7,512 nucleotides of DNA from Deltaproteobacteria bacterium (GTDB lineage: Bacteria > Desulfobacterota > Desulfarculia > Desulfarculales > Desulfarculaceae). Location: the NCBI GenBank assembly GCA_021815655.1, contig JAKAGJ010000090.1:1-7512 (forward strand), read 5' to 3'. Shown in pieces: positions 1-7,438 of this stretch. The position numbers were made by a program, and so were the translations under genes. A model generated the notes under the pieces. The model saw nothing but the letters and a program-made list of their open reading frames with translations, searched no databases and was not told the DNA's origin. The stretch's first letter is position 1. Each line of letters begins with the position of its first letter.

Positions 1-1023
1 CTGTTTCATGGCCCCGGCCAGCAGGTACAGGGCGTCCCAGGCATAGCCCGAGTGGGTGTTGATGGGGTATTGCTTGTCGAACTTGTAGACGTCGTTGTAC
101 AGATGCACGAACTCGGCGATGACCTTTTTCTGGGGATCGCTGTCGGGCAGCTGTTGCCAGGCCATCAGCTTGGTGGCGGGCATGAGGTTGCCCTCGGCCG
201 CCGAGCCGGCCAGTTCCAGGTAGCGCGGGCCGGGCAGGCCGTGGCACTGCACCAGGGGGGCCTTGATGCCCAGGGCCTGGTGGTTCTTGCTCACGATGGC
301 CCCGGCGTCGCCGATGGTCCAGCAGATGATGGCCTGGGGCGAGGCGGCATTAAGCTTGGTGAGCTGGCTCTTCATGTCCACGTCGTTAGGCTCGAACTGC
401 TCCTTGCCCACGATGGTGAGCCCGAACTCCGGGGCCAGCTTTTCCATCCAGCGCAGACCGTCGCGGCCAAAGCCGTCGCTGGCGGTGATGAGCCCGATCT
501 TGGCCAGACCGTGGTCCTTGAGATAGGCCATCACCTTGGACACCGCCGTGGAGGAACGCTGGGGGGTCTTGAAGACATAGCGGGCGGTGCCGAAATCCAT
601 GTTGCCCATCTTGCCTTCCATGATGACCGGGTCGCCGCCCACGCACATCACCGTGGGCATCTTGGCCTCCTCGGCCTGCTTTTTCACGGCCATGCCGGTA
701 TCGGTGCGCGTGGGCCCCACCACGGCCACCACCTTGTCCACGGCCAGGAATTTCTTGTAGACCATCACGGCCTTGGTGGGGTCGCTCTCGCTGTCGCCCA
801 GCACCAGCTCGATGGGACGGCCGTTGATGCCGCCTTCCTTGTTGATCTTGTCGGTGACCATCTGGGCCACCAGCTTGGTGGGCGTGCCGATGCTGGCCGC
901 CGGCCCGCTCAGGTCAAAAAAGGCCCCGATCTTGATGGGCTCGGCCGCGACCGCGGCCTGGCTAAAGGTCAGGGCCAAAAGCAAGGCCGTGACCAGGGTC
1001 AAGAACCTTTGGTAGCGCGACAT
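1..1023 (-). CDS. livK: Periplasmic substrate-binding protein of a Liv/HAAT-type ABC transporter (3' end outside window)
   Basis: The reading frame is open from the ATG at 1023 down to base 1, giving 341 codons with no stop, so the C-terminus lies beyond the window. Residues 1-27 form a Sec signal peptide: a basic start (MSRYQRF), a hydrophobic core, and an AVA/AEP cleavage region. The mature start (EPIKIGAFFDLSGPAA) and the later GDSESDP, VVGPTRTDTG and GLITASDGFGRDG segments are typical of type I periplasmic-binding folds of the LivK/HAAT family, which usually run to about 370-400 residues. A strong ribosome site, GGGGAGGG, sits at 1035-1028, four bases before the ATG. The gene is the last visible one of the cluster, about 170 bases after the ligase, and I see no clear promoter of its own. 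It should deliver ligand to LivHM. The neighbouring CoA ligase suggests an aromatic acid ligand rather than leucine or valine, but the sequence does not settle that. Confidence 0.93.
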   Translation of the reverse strand, partial: MSRYQRFLTLVTALLLALTFSQAAVAAEPIKIGAFFDLSGPAASIGTPTKLVAQMVTDKINKEGGINGRPIELVLGDSESDPTKAVMVYKKFLAVDKVVAVVGPTRTDTGMAVKKQAEEAKMPTVMCVGGDPVIMEGKMGNMDFGTARYVFKTPQRSSTAVSKVMAYLKDHGLAKIGLITASDGFGRDGLRWMEKLAPEFGLTIVGKEQFEPNDVDMKSQLTKLNAASPQAIICWTIGDAGAIVSKNHQALGIKAPLVQCHGLPGPRYLELAGSAAEGNLMPATKLMAWQQLPDSDPQKKVIAEFVHLYNDVYKFDKQYPINTHSGYAWDALYLLAGAMKQ

Positions 1024-1027
1024 ATTT

Positions 1028-1035
1028 CCCTCCCC
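1028..1035 (-). promoter_or_regulatory. Ribosome binding site of livK
   Basis: GGGGAGGG ends four bases before the ATG at 1023-1021. It is one of the strongest Shine-Dalgarno sites in the window, in keeping with the high expression usually needed for a binding protein. Confidence 0.75.
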
Positions 1036-1125
1036 GCTATTGATTGGCCTGGGTGCGCCGGCTTTGCGAGCCCGCGCTAGCTTGTCTAACAGCCTGTCCG
1101 AGTATTGCACGGGCGGGCTATTGGA

Positions 1126-1154
1126 GAACTCGCCAAATTTTTTATGGCGAGTTC
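1126..1154. repeat. Perfect 10-bp inverted repeat between paaK and livK
   Basis: The arms GAACTCGCCA (1126-1135) and TGGCGAGTTC (1145-1154) are exact reverse complements around an A/T-rich 9-base loop. Neither strand has a proper T-run directly after the stem, so it is not a classic terminator. It lies immediately downstream, in transcription order, of a second 10-bp hairpin with related arms (GGAGAAC-GCC). It could be an mRNA-stabilising or processing hairpin, or half of a REP-like palindromic element. Confidence 0.7.
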
Positions 1155-1155
1155 C

Positions 1156-1185
1156 AAAAGGAGAACGCCATGGAGGGCGTTCTCC
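1156..1185 (-). terminator. Hairpin after paaK, weak intrinsic terminator or attenuator
   Basis: A perfect 10-bp stem (1160-1169 with 1176-1185, GGAGAACGCC and its complement) with a 6-base loop begins 8 bases after the ligase stop codon. On the minus strand it is followed by only four T residues (1159-1156) and then GG. It could therefore terminate part of the operon transcript and let some reading continue into livK, or it may only protect the 3' end. The short U-tract keeps confidence moderate. Confidence 0.55.
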
Positions 1186-1193
1186 GATACCAC

Positions 1194-2474
1194 CTAGAAG
1201 CGTTTGTCAAATACCCGCTTGCTCTTGCGATCGCTGCGCGGCAGGCTGCCGTGCTCCACCAATTGGACCTCCACGCTGACCAGCACCTGGGCCTTGATGG
1301 CCTTGGCCACCTCCCTGGCCACGGTTTCGTCATCGGACGGCGAGGCGCCGGCTATGCGCTCCACGCGCACGATCATGTAGTCGCGGCCGTCGGCGCGGTG
1401 CTCCAGGAATATCTGGTACTCGGAGCTTACGCCGTGGCTGTAGCTCAGCACGGCGTCGATCTGGCCAGGGTAGATGTTCACCGCCCGGTACTTGATCATG
1501 TCGTCGCTGCGCCCCAGCAGGCGGTCGTGGCGGGGCAGCCCGTTGCCGCAGGGACATGGCCCTTCCAGCAGCCGCGTGAGGTCGCGGGTGCGGTAGCGGA
1601 TCAAGGGCGCGGCCTGCTTGCGCAGGGTGGTCACCACCATCTCGCCGATCTCGCCCGGCGCCACGGGCTCCAGGGTGATGGGGTTGATGATCTCCACGAT
1701 GTAATAATCGGCCCAGTAGTGGATGCCCTGGTGGGCCGCGCATTCCAGGCCGGTGCCGGGTCCGTAAAGCTCGGTCATGCCCGGGATGTCGAAAAGCTCG
1801 ACCCCGCCCAGGCCCTCGCTGATGCGCCGGCGCATGGCCTCGGAGGTGCGCTCCGAGCCGTAGATGATCTTCTTCAGGCTGATGCGGTCGAGAAGCCCCC
1901 GGCGCTGCACCTCCTCGGCCAGGAGCAGGGCCATGGAGGAGGTGCTGCACAGCACCGTGGTCTGGAAATCCTCCAGAAATTGGCACTGCATCTCCAGGTT
2001 GCCCGGCCCCACCGGCACCGCCAAGGCCCCGAAGGTCTCGCATCCCCGCTGAAAACCAGCGCCGGCGGTCCACACCCCGTAGCCCACGCAGATCTGCACC
2101 CGGTCCAAGGAGGTCAGTCCGGCCATCTCGTAGCAGCGGGCGAACATGTGCGCCCAGTCGTCCAGGTCCTGCTGGGTGTAGCACAGCACCTTGCGCTTGC
2201 CGGTGGTGCCGCTGCTGGCGTGTATGCGCACCACGTCTTCCATGGGCGCTGACAAGAGCGGGAAGGGATAGCCCTGGCGCAGGTGCTCGGCGGTGGTGAA
2301 GGGCAGACGCCGCAGGTCCTGTAGGCCACGGATGTCATTCGGCCCCACGCCGGCCTCCAAGAGCCGTTGGCGGTAGAAGTCACTGTGGGCGTGGACATGG
2401 CGCACGGTCCATTGCAGGCCGGCCAGTTGCAGGGCCTCCAGTTGACCGGGACCGAGGTTGGGCATGAAGGTCAT
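1194..2474 (-). CDS. paaK: Phenylacetate-CoA ligase family (PaaK-like) aryl-CoA ligase
   Basis: At 426 residues this is the usual length for the PaaK branch of the adenylate-forming enzymes. These activate an aryl or arylacetic acid with ATP to an acyl-AMP and then to the CoA thioester, in the cytoplasm. Visible motifs are the P-loop SSGTTGK (87-93), GMTELYGPG (232-240), YRTRDL (294-299), GRSDD (321-325) and the C-terminal LPRSDRKSKRVFDKR (411-425), which holds the expected catalytic lysine, probably K417. ECAAHQGIH (244-252) and PCPCG (306-310) hold Cys/His residues that might bind metal. Differences from the usual pattern as I know it are RKSKR for GKAKR and YRAVNIYPGQID for the common RGVNVFPSQIE, so the substrate may not be phenylacetate. 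The ATG at 2474 is preferred over that at 2465 because GGAGG (2489-2485) lies 10 bases upstream. The start is 3 bases after the preceding stop codon. Confidence 0.92.
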   Translation of the reverse strand: MTFMPNLGPGQLEALQLAGLQWTVRHVHAHSDFYRQRLLEAGVGPNDIRGLQDLRRLPFTTAEHLRQGYPFPLLSAPMEDVVRIHASSGTTGKRKVLCYTQQDLDDWAHMFARCYEMAGLTSLDRVQICVGYGVWTAGAGFQRGCETFGALAVPVGPGNLEMQCQFLEDFQTTVLCSTSSMALLLAEEVQRRGLLDRISLKKIIYGSERTSEAMRRRISEGLGGVELFDIPGMTELYGPGTGLECAAHQGIHYWADYYIVEIINPITLEPVAPGEIGEMVVTTLRKQAAPLIRYRTRDLTRLLEGPCPCGNGLPRHDRLLGRSDDMIKYRAVNIYPGQIDAVLSYSHGVSSEYQIFLEHRADGRDYMIVRVERIAGASPSDDETVAREVAKAIKAQVLVSVEVQLVEHGSLPRSDRKSKRVFDKRF

Positions 2475-2477
2475 GGC

Positions 2478-2870
2478 TTAGCTGCCTCCATATAAAAAGG
2501 GGAAGGCGTAGGCCGCGGCGCTGAGCAGGAAAAGCAGGCTGAGCAGCATGGAGGTCTGGTGCGTGGCCCTAAAGTAGCTTAACTGTAGACCCAGCCGCAA
2601 GAGCCAGAAGGCGGCCAGCAGGGCCAGGATTTGCTGACCCAGGTCGGTGTCCAGCAGGTCCTCGGCCCAGTACAGGGACAGAAAGGCCGCCGCCAGGAAA
2701 TAATAGGTCAGGCACAGGTTCATGATGCGCATGATGCCCTGGTTCACCGGGTCCAGGGGCTCCAGCCTCTGCCCCCAGCGGAACAGGCGGGGAAAGAGCA
2801 GGTGGAACCCGGCCCAGCCCAGGTGCATGATCCCCCCGAGATAGACACTGGCCAGTTGGTAATCCAGCAT
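2478..2870 (-). CDS. Small four-helix membrane protein of unknown function
   Basis: I do not recognise this 130-residue protein. It has four hydrophobic segments, at about residues 5-27, 46-68, 79-98 and 107-127. The loop between helices 1 and 2 is basic then acidic (PRLFRWGQRLEPLDP), and a short acidic stretch (WAEDLLDTDLG) joins helices 2 and 3. Histidines H16 and H23 lie in helix 1. No signal peptide cleavage site, cofactor motif or enzyme motif is evident. The ATG at 2870 follows the regulator's stop by 7 bases, with only a weak ribosome site (AGGCGG). Its own end carries the ribosome site of the ligase gene, so its translation is probably tied to both neighbours. Its place between the regulator and the CoA ligase in a transport operon suggests an accessory role in uptake or in anchoring the ligase at the membrane. 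That is context only. Confidence 0.8.
   Translation of the reverse strand: MLDYQLASVYLGGIMHLGWAGFHLLFPRLFRWGQRLEPLDPVNQGIMRIMNLCLTYYFLAAAFLSLYWAEDLLDTDLGQQILALLAAFWLLRLGLQLSYFRATHQTSMLLSLLFLLSAAAYAFPFLYGGS
2485..2489 (-). promoter_or_regulatory. Ribosome binding site of the CoA ligase inside the preceding gene
   Basis: GGAGG lies in the last codons of the four-helix protein, 10 bases before the ATG at 2474 and 19 before the alternative ATG at 2465. It therefore decides in favour of the upstream start. Confidence 0.6.
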
Positions 2871-2877
2871 GATCCGC

Positions 2878-3603
2878 CTAACCCCGGCCAGGGCTTTTGG
2901 GTTCGCGGGGAGCCGGTTCCCCCTGGGGATGCGGGGCCTGGTAGGCCTTGAGCCTGGTCAAGAGCCACTTGCCGCCGCGCTGCACGTGCTCCCGGCACAG
3001 CCGTCCGGCCTTGGCGGCGTCGCGGGCCTTGAGGGCCTCCAGCACCGCCCGGTGGTCGTTCACCGACCACTGCCCCGCCTGCACGCTCATCATGATGGCC
3101 CGGGATATGCGCTCCACCTCTTCCTGCAACTCGCTGAGCATGTGGTGCAGCAGGGTGGAGTTGGCCGCCTGGTAAAGCAGCTCGTGGTAGCGGGTGTTAA
3201 GCTCCACCAGGCGCACCTCGTCCTGCTTGACCAACGCCTCCTGAAACTGCTCCAGGTTGCGCTCCAGATCCTTTATCTGCTTGGGCTGGGCGCGGCGGGC
3301 CGCCAGCTCGCCGGCGTAGCCCTCCAGCACTCCGCGCACGCCCACCGCCTCCTCCACCTCCTCCGGGGTCAGGGGGCGCACCTCGTAGCCGCCGCGGGGG
3401 CGCTTGAGCAAGAGCCCCTCCTGCTCCAGGCGGTGCAGGGCCTCGCGGATGGGCGTGCGGCTCAGCCCCAGTTGCTGGCCCAGGCGCTCCTCCACCAGGC
3501 GCTCGCCCGGGGTGAGTTCGCCGCGCATTATCAGGCGCCTTAGCAGGATGGTGGCCTCCTGGCCCAGAGGCCGGCGGCGCAGGTTGGGTTGCGTATTTTT
3601 CAT
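2878..3603 (-). CDS. GntR-family transcriptional regulator, FadR/FCD subgroup
   Basis: This is a 241-residue DNA-binding regulator. The N-terminal winged helix-turn-helix (about 12-77) shows the GntR hallmarks: an I-RGEL-PGERL type segment, LGLSRTPIREALHRLE (45-60) as the recognition region, and a wing ending GGYEV. The C-terminal FCD ligand domain (about 82-215) has the metal-ligand pattern N136, H140, H184 and H206. Such regulators often bind organic acids or CoA esters and usually repress adjacent operons. The tail after about residue 222 is proline-rich and charged, beyond the usual domain end. Its ATG overlaps the livF stop in an ATGA junction with no good ribosome site, which implies translational coupling and a modest level of protein. 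The natural target is the ATAC-repeat site in the operon leader (about 7075-7097), which would make it autoregulatory. Ligand and target are inferred. Confidence 0.92.
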   Translation of the reverse strand: MKNTQPNLRRRPLGQEATILLRRLIMRGELTPGERLVEERLGQQLGLSRTPIREALHRLEQEGLLLKRPRGGYEVRPLTPEEVEEAVGVRGVLEGYAGELAARRAQPKQIKDLERNLEQFQEALVKQDEVRLVELNTRYHELLYQAANSTLLHHMLSELQEEVERISRAIMMSVQAGQWSVNDHRAVLEALKARDAAKAGRLCREHVQRGGKWLLTRLKAYQAPHPQGEPAPREPKSPGRG

Positions 3604-4338
3604 GGCTTGTTACCCGTGGAACCCTCGAAGCGCTCGGGGCCCAGAAAGGCCTCGCGCAGTTGGCGGTCGCCCAGTATCTCGGCGGCGCTGCCCGAGAACC
3701 TGATGCTGCCGTTGGTGAGCACGTAGCCCCGATGGGCCACCGACAGGGCGCCCAGGGCATTCTGCTCCACCAGAAGCACGCTGCATCCCTGCTCGGGCAG
3801 CTTTTTTATGATGTCGAAAATCTCGCGGGTGACCAGGGGCGCCAGCCCCAGGCTGGGCTCATCCAGGAGCAGCACCTTGGGCGCGGCCATGAGCGCCCGG
3901 CCCATGGCCACCATCTGCTGCTCCCCGCCGCTCAGGGTGCCGGCGGGCTGGCGCCGGCGCCGGGCCAGGGGCGGGAACAAATGATAGACCTGCTCGAAAT
4001 CCCTGGACACCTGCTGGCGGTGTTGCCGGCCTCGGCGGCAATAGGCCCCCAGTTGCAGGTTCTCCTCCACGCTCAAGGGGCCGAAGACCTGGCGCCCCTC
4101 GGGCACCTGCACCAGGCCGGCCTCCACCACCAGCGAGGTCTTGCGCCCGCTCAGGACCTGGCCGCCCAGGAGGACCTGGCCCCGGGCCGGCGCCAATAGC
4201 CCGCTGATGACGCTGAGCAGGGTGGTCTTGCCGGCGCCGTTGGCTCCCAAAAGGGAGACGATCTCTCCGGGACCCACGGTGAGGCTCACCTCCCGCAGGG
4301 CCTTGACCGGGCCGTAGCTGTAGTCCACGGACTGCACG

Positions 4339-4346
<8 letters not shown>
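3600..4346 (-). CDS. livF: Branched-chain-type ABC transporter ATP-binding protein LivF
   Basis: This 248-residue ATPase is of typical LivF length and forms the nucleotide-binding pair with LivG on the cytoplasmic face of the transporter. It has Walker A GANGAGKTT (34-42), the Q-loop region GLVQVPEGRQVF (Q80), signature LSGGEQQ (138-144) and Walker B VLLLDEPSLGLAP (158-170). The switch position reads VEQNA (Q195 where most ABC ATPases have His), as in other LivF proteins, followed by HRGYVLTNG. The start is a GTG at 4346, chosen because AGGAGG (4358-4353) lies 6 bases upstream and the N-terminus then matches family starts (MLSVQSVDYSYG). The gene overlaps the end of livG by 8 bases and shares an ATGA overlap with the regulator gene. 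Confidence 0.95.
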
Positions 4347-5162
<816 letters not shown>

Positions 5163-5163
<1 letters not shown>

Positions 5164-6128
5164 CAGGCGCCCTCCCCGGCCCGGGCGGCCCGCGCGCCAC
5201 GGACCCTGGCCCACAGCCCGGCCAGGCCCTGGGGCTGGAAGATCAACAGCAGCAGCAGGATGCCCCCAAAGAAGATGTCCTTGTATTCCTCGAAGACGTG
5301 CAGCACCAGGGGCAGCGGCGTGAGGAAGGCCGCGCCGAAAAAGCCGCCCCACAGGTTGCCCATGCCCCCCACCAGGCACATGGTGACCAACTCCACCGAG
5401 GCGAAGATGTCAAAGGTGGTGGGCGAGACGATGCCGAAGTAGTGGGCGTAGAGCGAGCCGGCCACGGAGGCGTAGATTGCGCTGAGCACAAAGACCTGCA
5501 CCTTGTAGGCGGCGGTGGGCACTCCCACGGCGGCGGCGGCCACGGGCGAGTCATGCAGGGCGCGCAGGCCCCGCCCCACCCGGGAATCGGCCAGGTTGCG
5601 GGCCAGAAGAAGTCCCAAAAGCGCCGTTGTCCAGGCCAGCCAGTAGAAGTCCTGGTCGCTGGCCAGGGAATGGCCCATGATCTTGAGCGGCGGGATGCCC
5701 GAAAAGCCGCTGGGGCCGCCGGTGAACTCGTCAAGTTGCAGGATCAGGATGGTCACGATGAGGTTGAAGCCCAGAGTGGCCATCACCAGGTAGTTGCCGG
5801 CCAGGCGCAGAGTGGGGATGCCGATCAAAAGAGCCACCAGGGCCACCACGCATGCCGCGGCCAACATGGCCAGCCAGGGGTCCCAGCCGTGGGTGGAGGT
5901 GAGAATGCCGCTGATATAGGCCCCCAGGCCGTAGAAGGCGGCGTGCCCCAGGCTGATGTTGCCGGCGAAGCCGATGAGAAGGTTCAGGCCCGTGACCACC
6001 AGCACGTTGAGCGCCATGACGTTGAGCACGTTGAGGTGGTAGGGGTTGCCCACCATGAGCGGCGCGCAGGCCACGGCCGCCGCCAGGGCGGCCAGCTGCC
6101 ACCAGAAGGCGCGGCCCTCGCGGTTCAT
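5163..6128 (-). CDS. livM: Branched-chain-type ABC transporter permease LivM
   Basis: This 321-residue inner-membrane permease pairs with LivH. It contains the LivM landmark GLNLLIGFAGNISLGHAAFYG (split across about 47-67), then YLVMATLGFNLIV, the periplasmic FTGGPSGFSGIP (135-145), and the cytoplasmic coupling loop GRGLRALHDSPVAAAAVGV (185-203) that contacts the ATPases. VGGMGNLWGGFFGA (253-266) and a final hydrophobic stretch ending IFQPQGLAG (296-304) complete the pattern, with roughly eight to nine membrane segments. The short arginine-rich tail (about 305-321) is cytoplasmic. The ATG at 6128 overlaps the livH stop in an ATGA junction, and GAGGAGG (6142-6136) lies 7 bases upstream. Nothing in the sequence shows the substrate. 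Confidence 0.95.
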
Positions 6129-7009
6129 ACCCGCGCCTCCTCGCCGCGCCCCAAGAGCCCCCGGGGCCGGATGAAGAGCACCAGTAAGAGCACCACGAAG
6201 GCGATGACGTCCTTGTAGGCGCTGGAGAGCGCGCCGGCCCCCAGACTCTCCAGGAGCCCCAGGGTGAGCCCGCCCACGATGGCCCCCAGGAAGTTGCCAT
6301 AACCGCCCAGCACCGCCGCGGCAAAGCCTTTCAGGCCCATCATCACTCCCACGTGGTAGGACGCCGTGGTGATGGGGGTGATGATGGCCCCGGCCAATGC
6401 CCCCAAGCCGCCGGCCAGGGCAAAGGACAGGCGCACCATGCGCCTGGTGTCAATGCCCATGAGGGCCGCGGCCTTGGGGTTGATGGCCACGGCGCGCACC
6501 GCCCGGCCGGTGAGGGTGTGGTTGAAGAAATAGATGAGCACCGCGATGGCCGCCAGGGTGATGGCCAGTATCCACAGGTTCTGGGGGGTCAAGGTGGCGC
6601 CCAGGAAGCGCAGGGGCACGTCGGGGCTCAAGGGAGGCACGGCCAGGGCCTGCTTGCCCCATATTTCCTTGAACACGCCCCGGAAAAGCGCGCTGGCGGC
6701 CACGGTGATGAAGATGAGCACCGTCAGGTCGCGGCTCTTGGCCCGGCGGATGGCCAGGGCCTCCAGCATCACCCCCAGCCCGGCCACCACGGCCACGGCC
6801 AGGGGCAGGGCCAGAAGCGCCGGCAGCCCCGCCGCCCCCAGGAGGGTGTACATCATCAGGCCACCCAGGCTGATGAAGTCGCCCTGGGCGAAATTGACGA
6901 TGTGGGTGGCGTTGTAGATCAGGCAGAAGCCCAGGGCCGCCAGGGCGTATATGGAGCCGGTGGTGAGCCCGCTCATGACATATTGGCTAAGCTGCTCCCA
7001 GCCGGACAT
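6125..7009 (-). CDS. livH: Branched-chain-type ABC transporter permease LivH
   Basis: This 294-residue permease is the first gene of the operon. The N-terminus, with SGLTTGSIYALAALGFCLIY (13-32) then HIVNFAQGDFISLGG (36-50), is the classic LivH opening. The coupling loop reads GRAVRAVAINPKAAALMGID (168-187), followed by GLKGFAAAVLGGYGNFLGA (225-243) and a final membrane segment ending IRPRGLLG (280-287). About seven to eight hydrophobic segments are visible. The ATG at 7009 has AGGGAG (7026-7021) at a rather long distance of 11 bases. The internal ATG encoding M12 has no better ribosome site and would cut into the first helix region, so the first start is kept. The leader carries a candidate promoter and operator about 75 to 120 bases upstream. 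Confidence 0.94.
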   Translation of the reverse strand: MSGWEQLSQYVMSGLTTGSIYALAALGFCLIYNATHIVNFAQGDFISLGGLMMYTLLGAAGLPALLALPLAVAVVAGLGVMLEALAIRRAKSRDLTVLIFITVAASALFRGVFKEIWGKQALAVPPLSPDVPLRFLGATLTPQNLWILAITLAAIAVLIYFFNHTLTGRAVRAVAINPKAAALMGIDTRRMVRLSFALAGGLGALAGAIITPITTASYHVGVMMGLKGFAAAVLGGYGNFLGAIVGGLTLGLLESLGAGALSSAYKDVIAFVVLLLVLFIRPRGLLGRGEEARV

Positions 7010-7074
7010 GCGTTGGGCGGCTCCCTAAGTTGCGGTTTTTGCGAGGTGCCGGGGCCGGGCCTTGCGCGGCCTGG

Positions 7075-7097
7075 TTTGTATTCTGTATCCAGTATAC
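7075..7097 (-). promoter_or_regulatory. Candidate operator: three ATAC repeats at 7-base spacing
   Basis: On the minus strand ATAC occurs at 7095-7092, 7088-7085 and 7081-7078, exactly 7 bases apart. The first lies in the palindrome GTATAC (7097-7092), and GTAT...ATAC (7097-7085) forms an inverted pair. The site falls directly after the candidate -10 box, over the likely start of transcription, where a repressor would block initiation. FCD-type GntR proteins commonly recognise GT/AC-rich palindromes related to TTGTATACAA, so the operon's own regulator is the likely binder. Binding is inferred. Confidence 0.4.
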
Positions 7098-7103
7098 GCT
7101 CTG

Positions 7104-7132
7104 AAATTACCGGAGTTGCGTGGGGTTGTCAA
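7104..7132 (-). promoter_or_regulatory. Candidate sigma-70-type promoter of the liv operon
   Basis: A perfect TTGACA (7132-7127) is followed after 17 bases by TAATTT (7109-7104), which matches the TATAAT consensus at only 3 of 6 positions. Transcription would begin near 7097-7100, about 90 bases before livH. The -35 box and spacing are ideal and the region is locally A/T-rich in a GC-rich leader. The poor -10 box would fit a regulated promoter. Confidence 0.5.
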
Positions 7133-7325
7133 GGATGATAATGTACAGGCTCCCAATAGGAGATTGAGAACCCGCTACAGGAAAGGCAGCGATGGAGCGA
7201 GGTTGGCGGCGGGCGGCAGGGCCGCGTTTGCCGGCCTTGCCAGTCGCGGATGGCGGGTTAGGCCGCGCCCACCCGCCCGGCGGCCCTGGCGGTGGTTTCG
7301 GCGCCTGGCGAGCGAGCGCTTGACC
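7133..7325. other. Non-coding GC-rich leader segment
   Basis: About 190 bases between the upstream terminator and the promoter. I find no gene on either strand here. Open frames that cross it also run through the terminator or promoter and have arginine/proline/glycine-rich, gene-unlike translations. It contains an inverted pair GGCGGGT (7252-7258) / ACCCGCC (7271-7277), and an 11-base GGCGGGTTAGG (7252-7262) that recurs inverted at 7413-7423. No RNA gene or riboswitch is recognised. Confidence 0.5.
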
Positions 7326-7371
7326 AAAATGCCGGGGCGGGGGAGGCCCGCCCTCCCCCACCCCGGCTGGT
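7326..7371 (-). terminator. Strong GC-rich intrinsic terminator of the upstream gene
   Basis: The arms 7352-7367 and 7331-7346 form a 16-bp stem around a 5-base loop, and on the minus-strand RNA the single non-Watson-Crick position (7360 with 7338) is a G-U pair. The minus strand then has A and TTTT (7329-7326). Read from the plus strand, the same hairpin has one A-C mismatch and is followed by TGG and five T residues (7371-7375), so some two-way activity is possible. It isolates the liv operon from the upstream gene. Confidence 0.7.
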
Positions 7372-7398
7372 TTTTCGATTCGATCTATCGCGGGCGTG

Positions 7399-7423
7399 GG
7401 CGGGTTGAGAAGCCTAACCCGCC
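7399..7423. repeat. Short inverted repeat just after the upstream gene
   Basis: GGCGGGTT (7399-7406) and AACCCGCC (7416-7423) form an 8-bp stem with a 9-base loop, starting 15 bases after the upstream stop codon. No T-run follows on the minus strand, so it is probably an accessory 3' hairpin ahead of the main terminator. Confidence 0.5.
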
Positions 7424-7438
7424 TCTTCGCCTTTTGGC

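Noticed and set aside
52..1080. Long plus-strand open frame opposite livK
   Set aside because: It mirrors the livK gene on the other strand. Its translation is rich in Gly, His, Ala and Gln with no domain, a typical antisense artefact of GC-rich codon bias.
1024..1125. A separate promoter for livK
   Set aside because: No pair of -35 and -10 boxes with acceptable spacing was found between the hairpins and the livK ribosome site.
1044..2252. 402-codon plus-strand open frame opposite the ligase gene
   Set aside because: It lies antisense to a well-supported PaaK-like gene and runs through the double hairpin. The translation is His/Ala/Gln-rich and matches no family.
3754..3765. Gln instead of His at the switch position of LivF as a defect
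   Set aside because: VEQN at this position is usual in LivF proteins, so it is not an inactivating change.
5164..5379. Upstream extension of livG into livM
   Set aside because: The added 72 residues are out-of-frame livM sequence. A good ribosome site and the family N-terminus support the ATG at 5163.
7030..7060. Possible sigma-54 promoter (GGCAC on the minus strand)
   Set aside because: The expected TTGC element at the -12 position is absent; the sequence there is A-rich.
6353..7138. Plus-strand open frame opposite livH and the leader
   Set aside because: Low-complexity Gly/Gln/His translation antisense to clear LivH motifs, running on into the promoter region.
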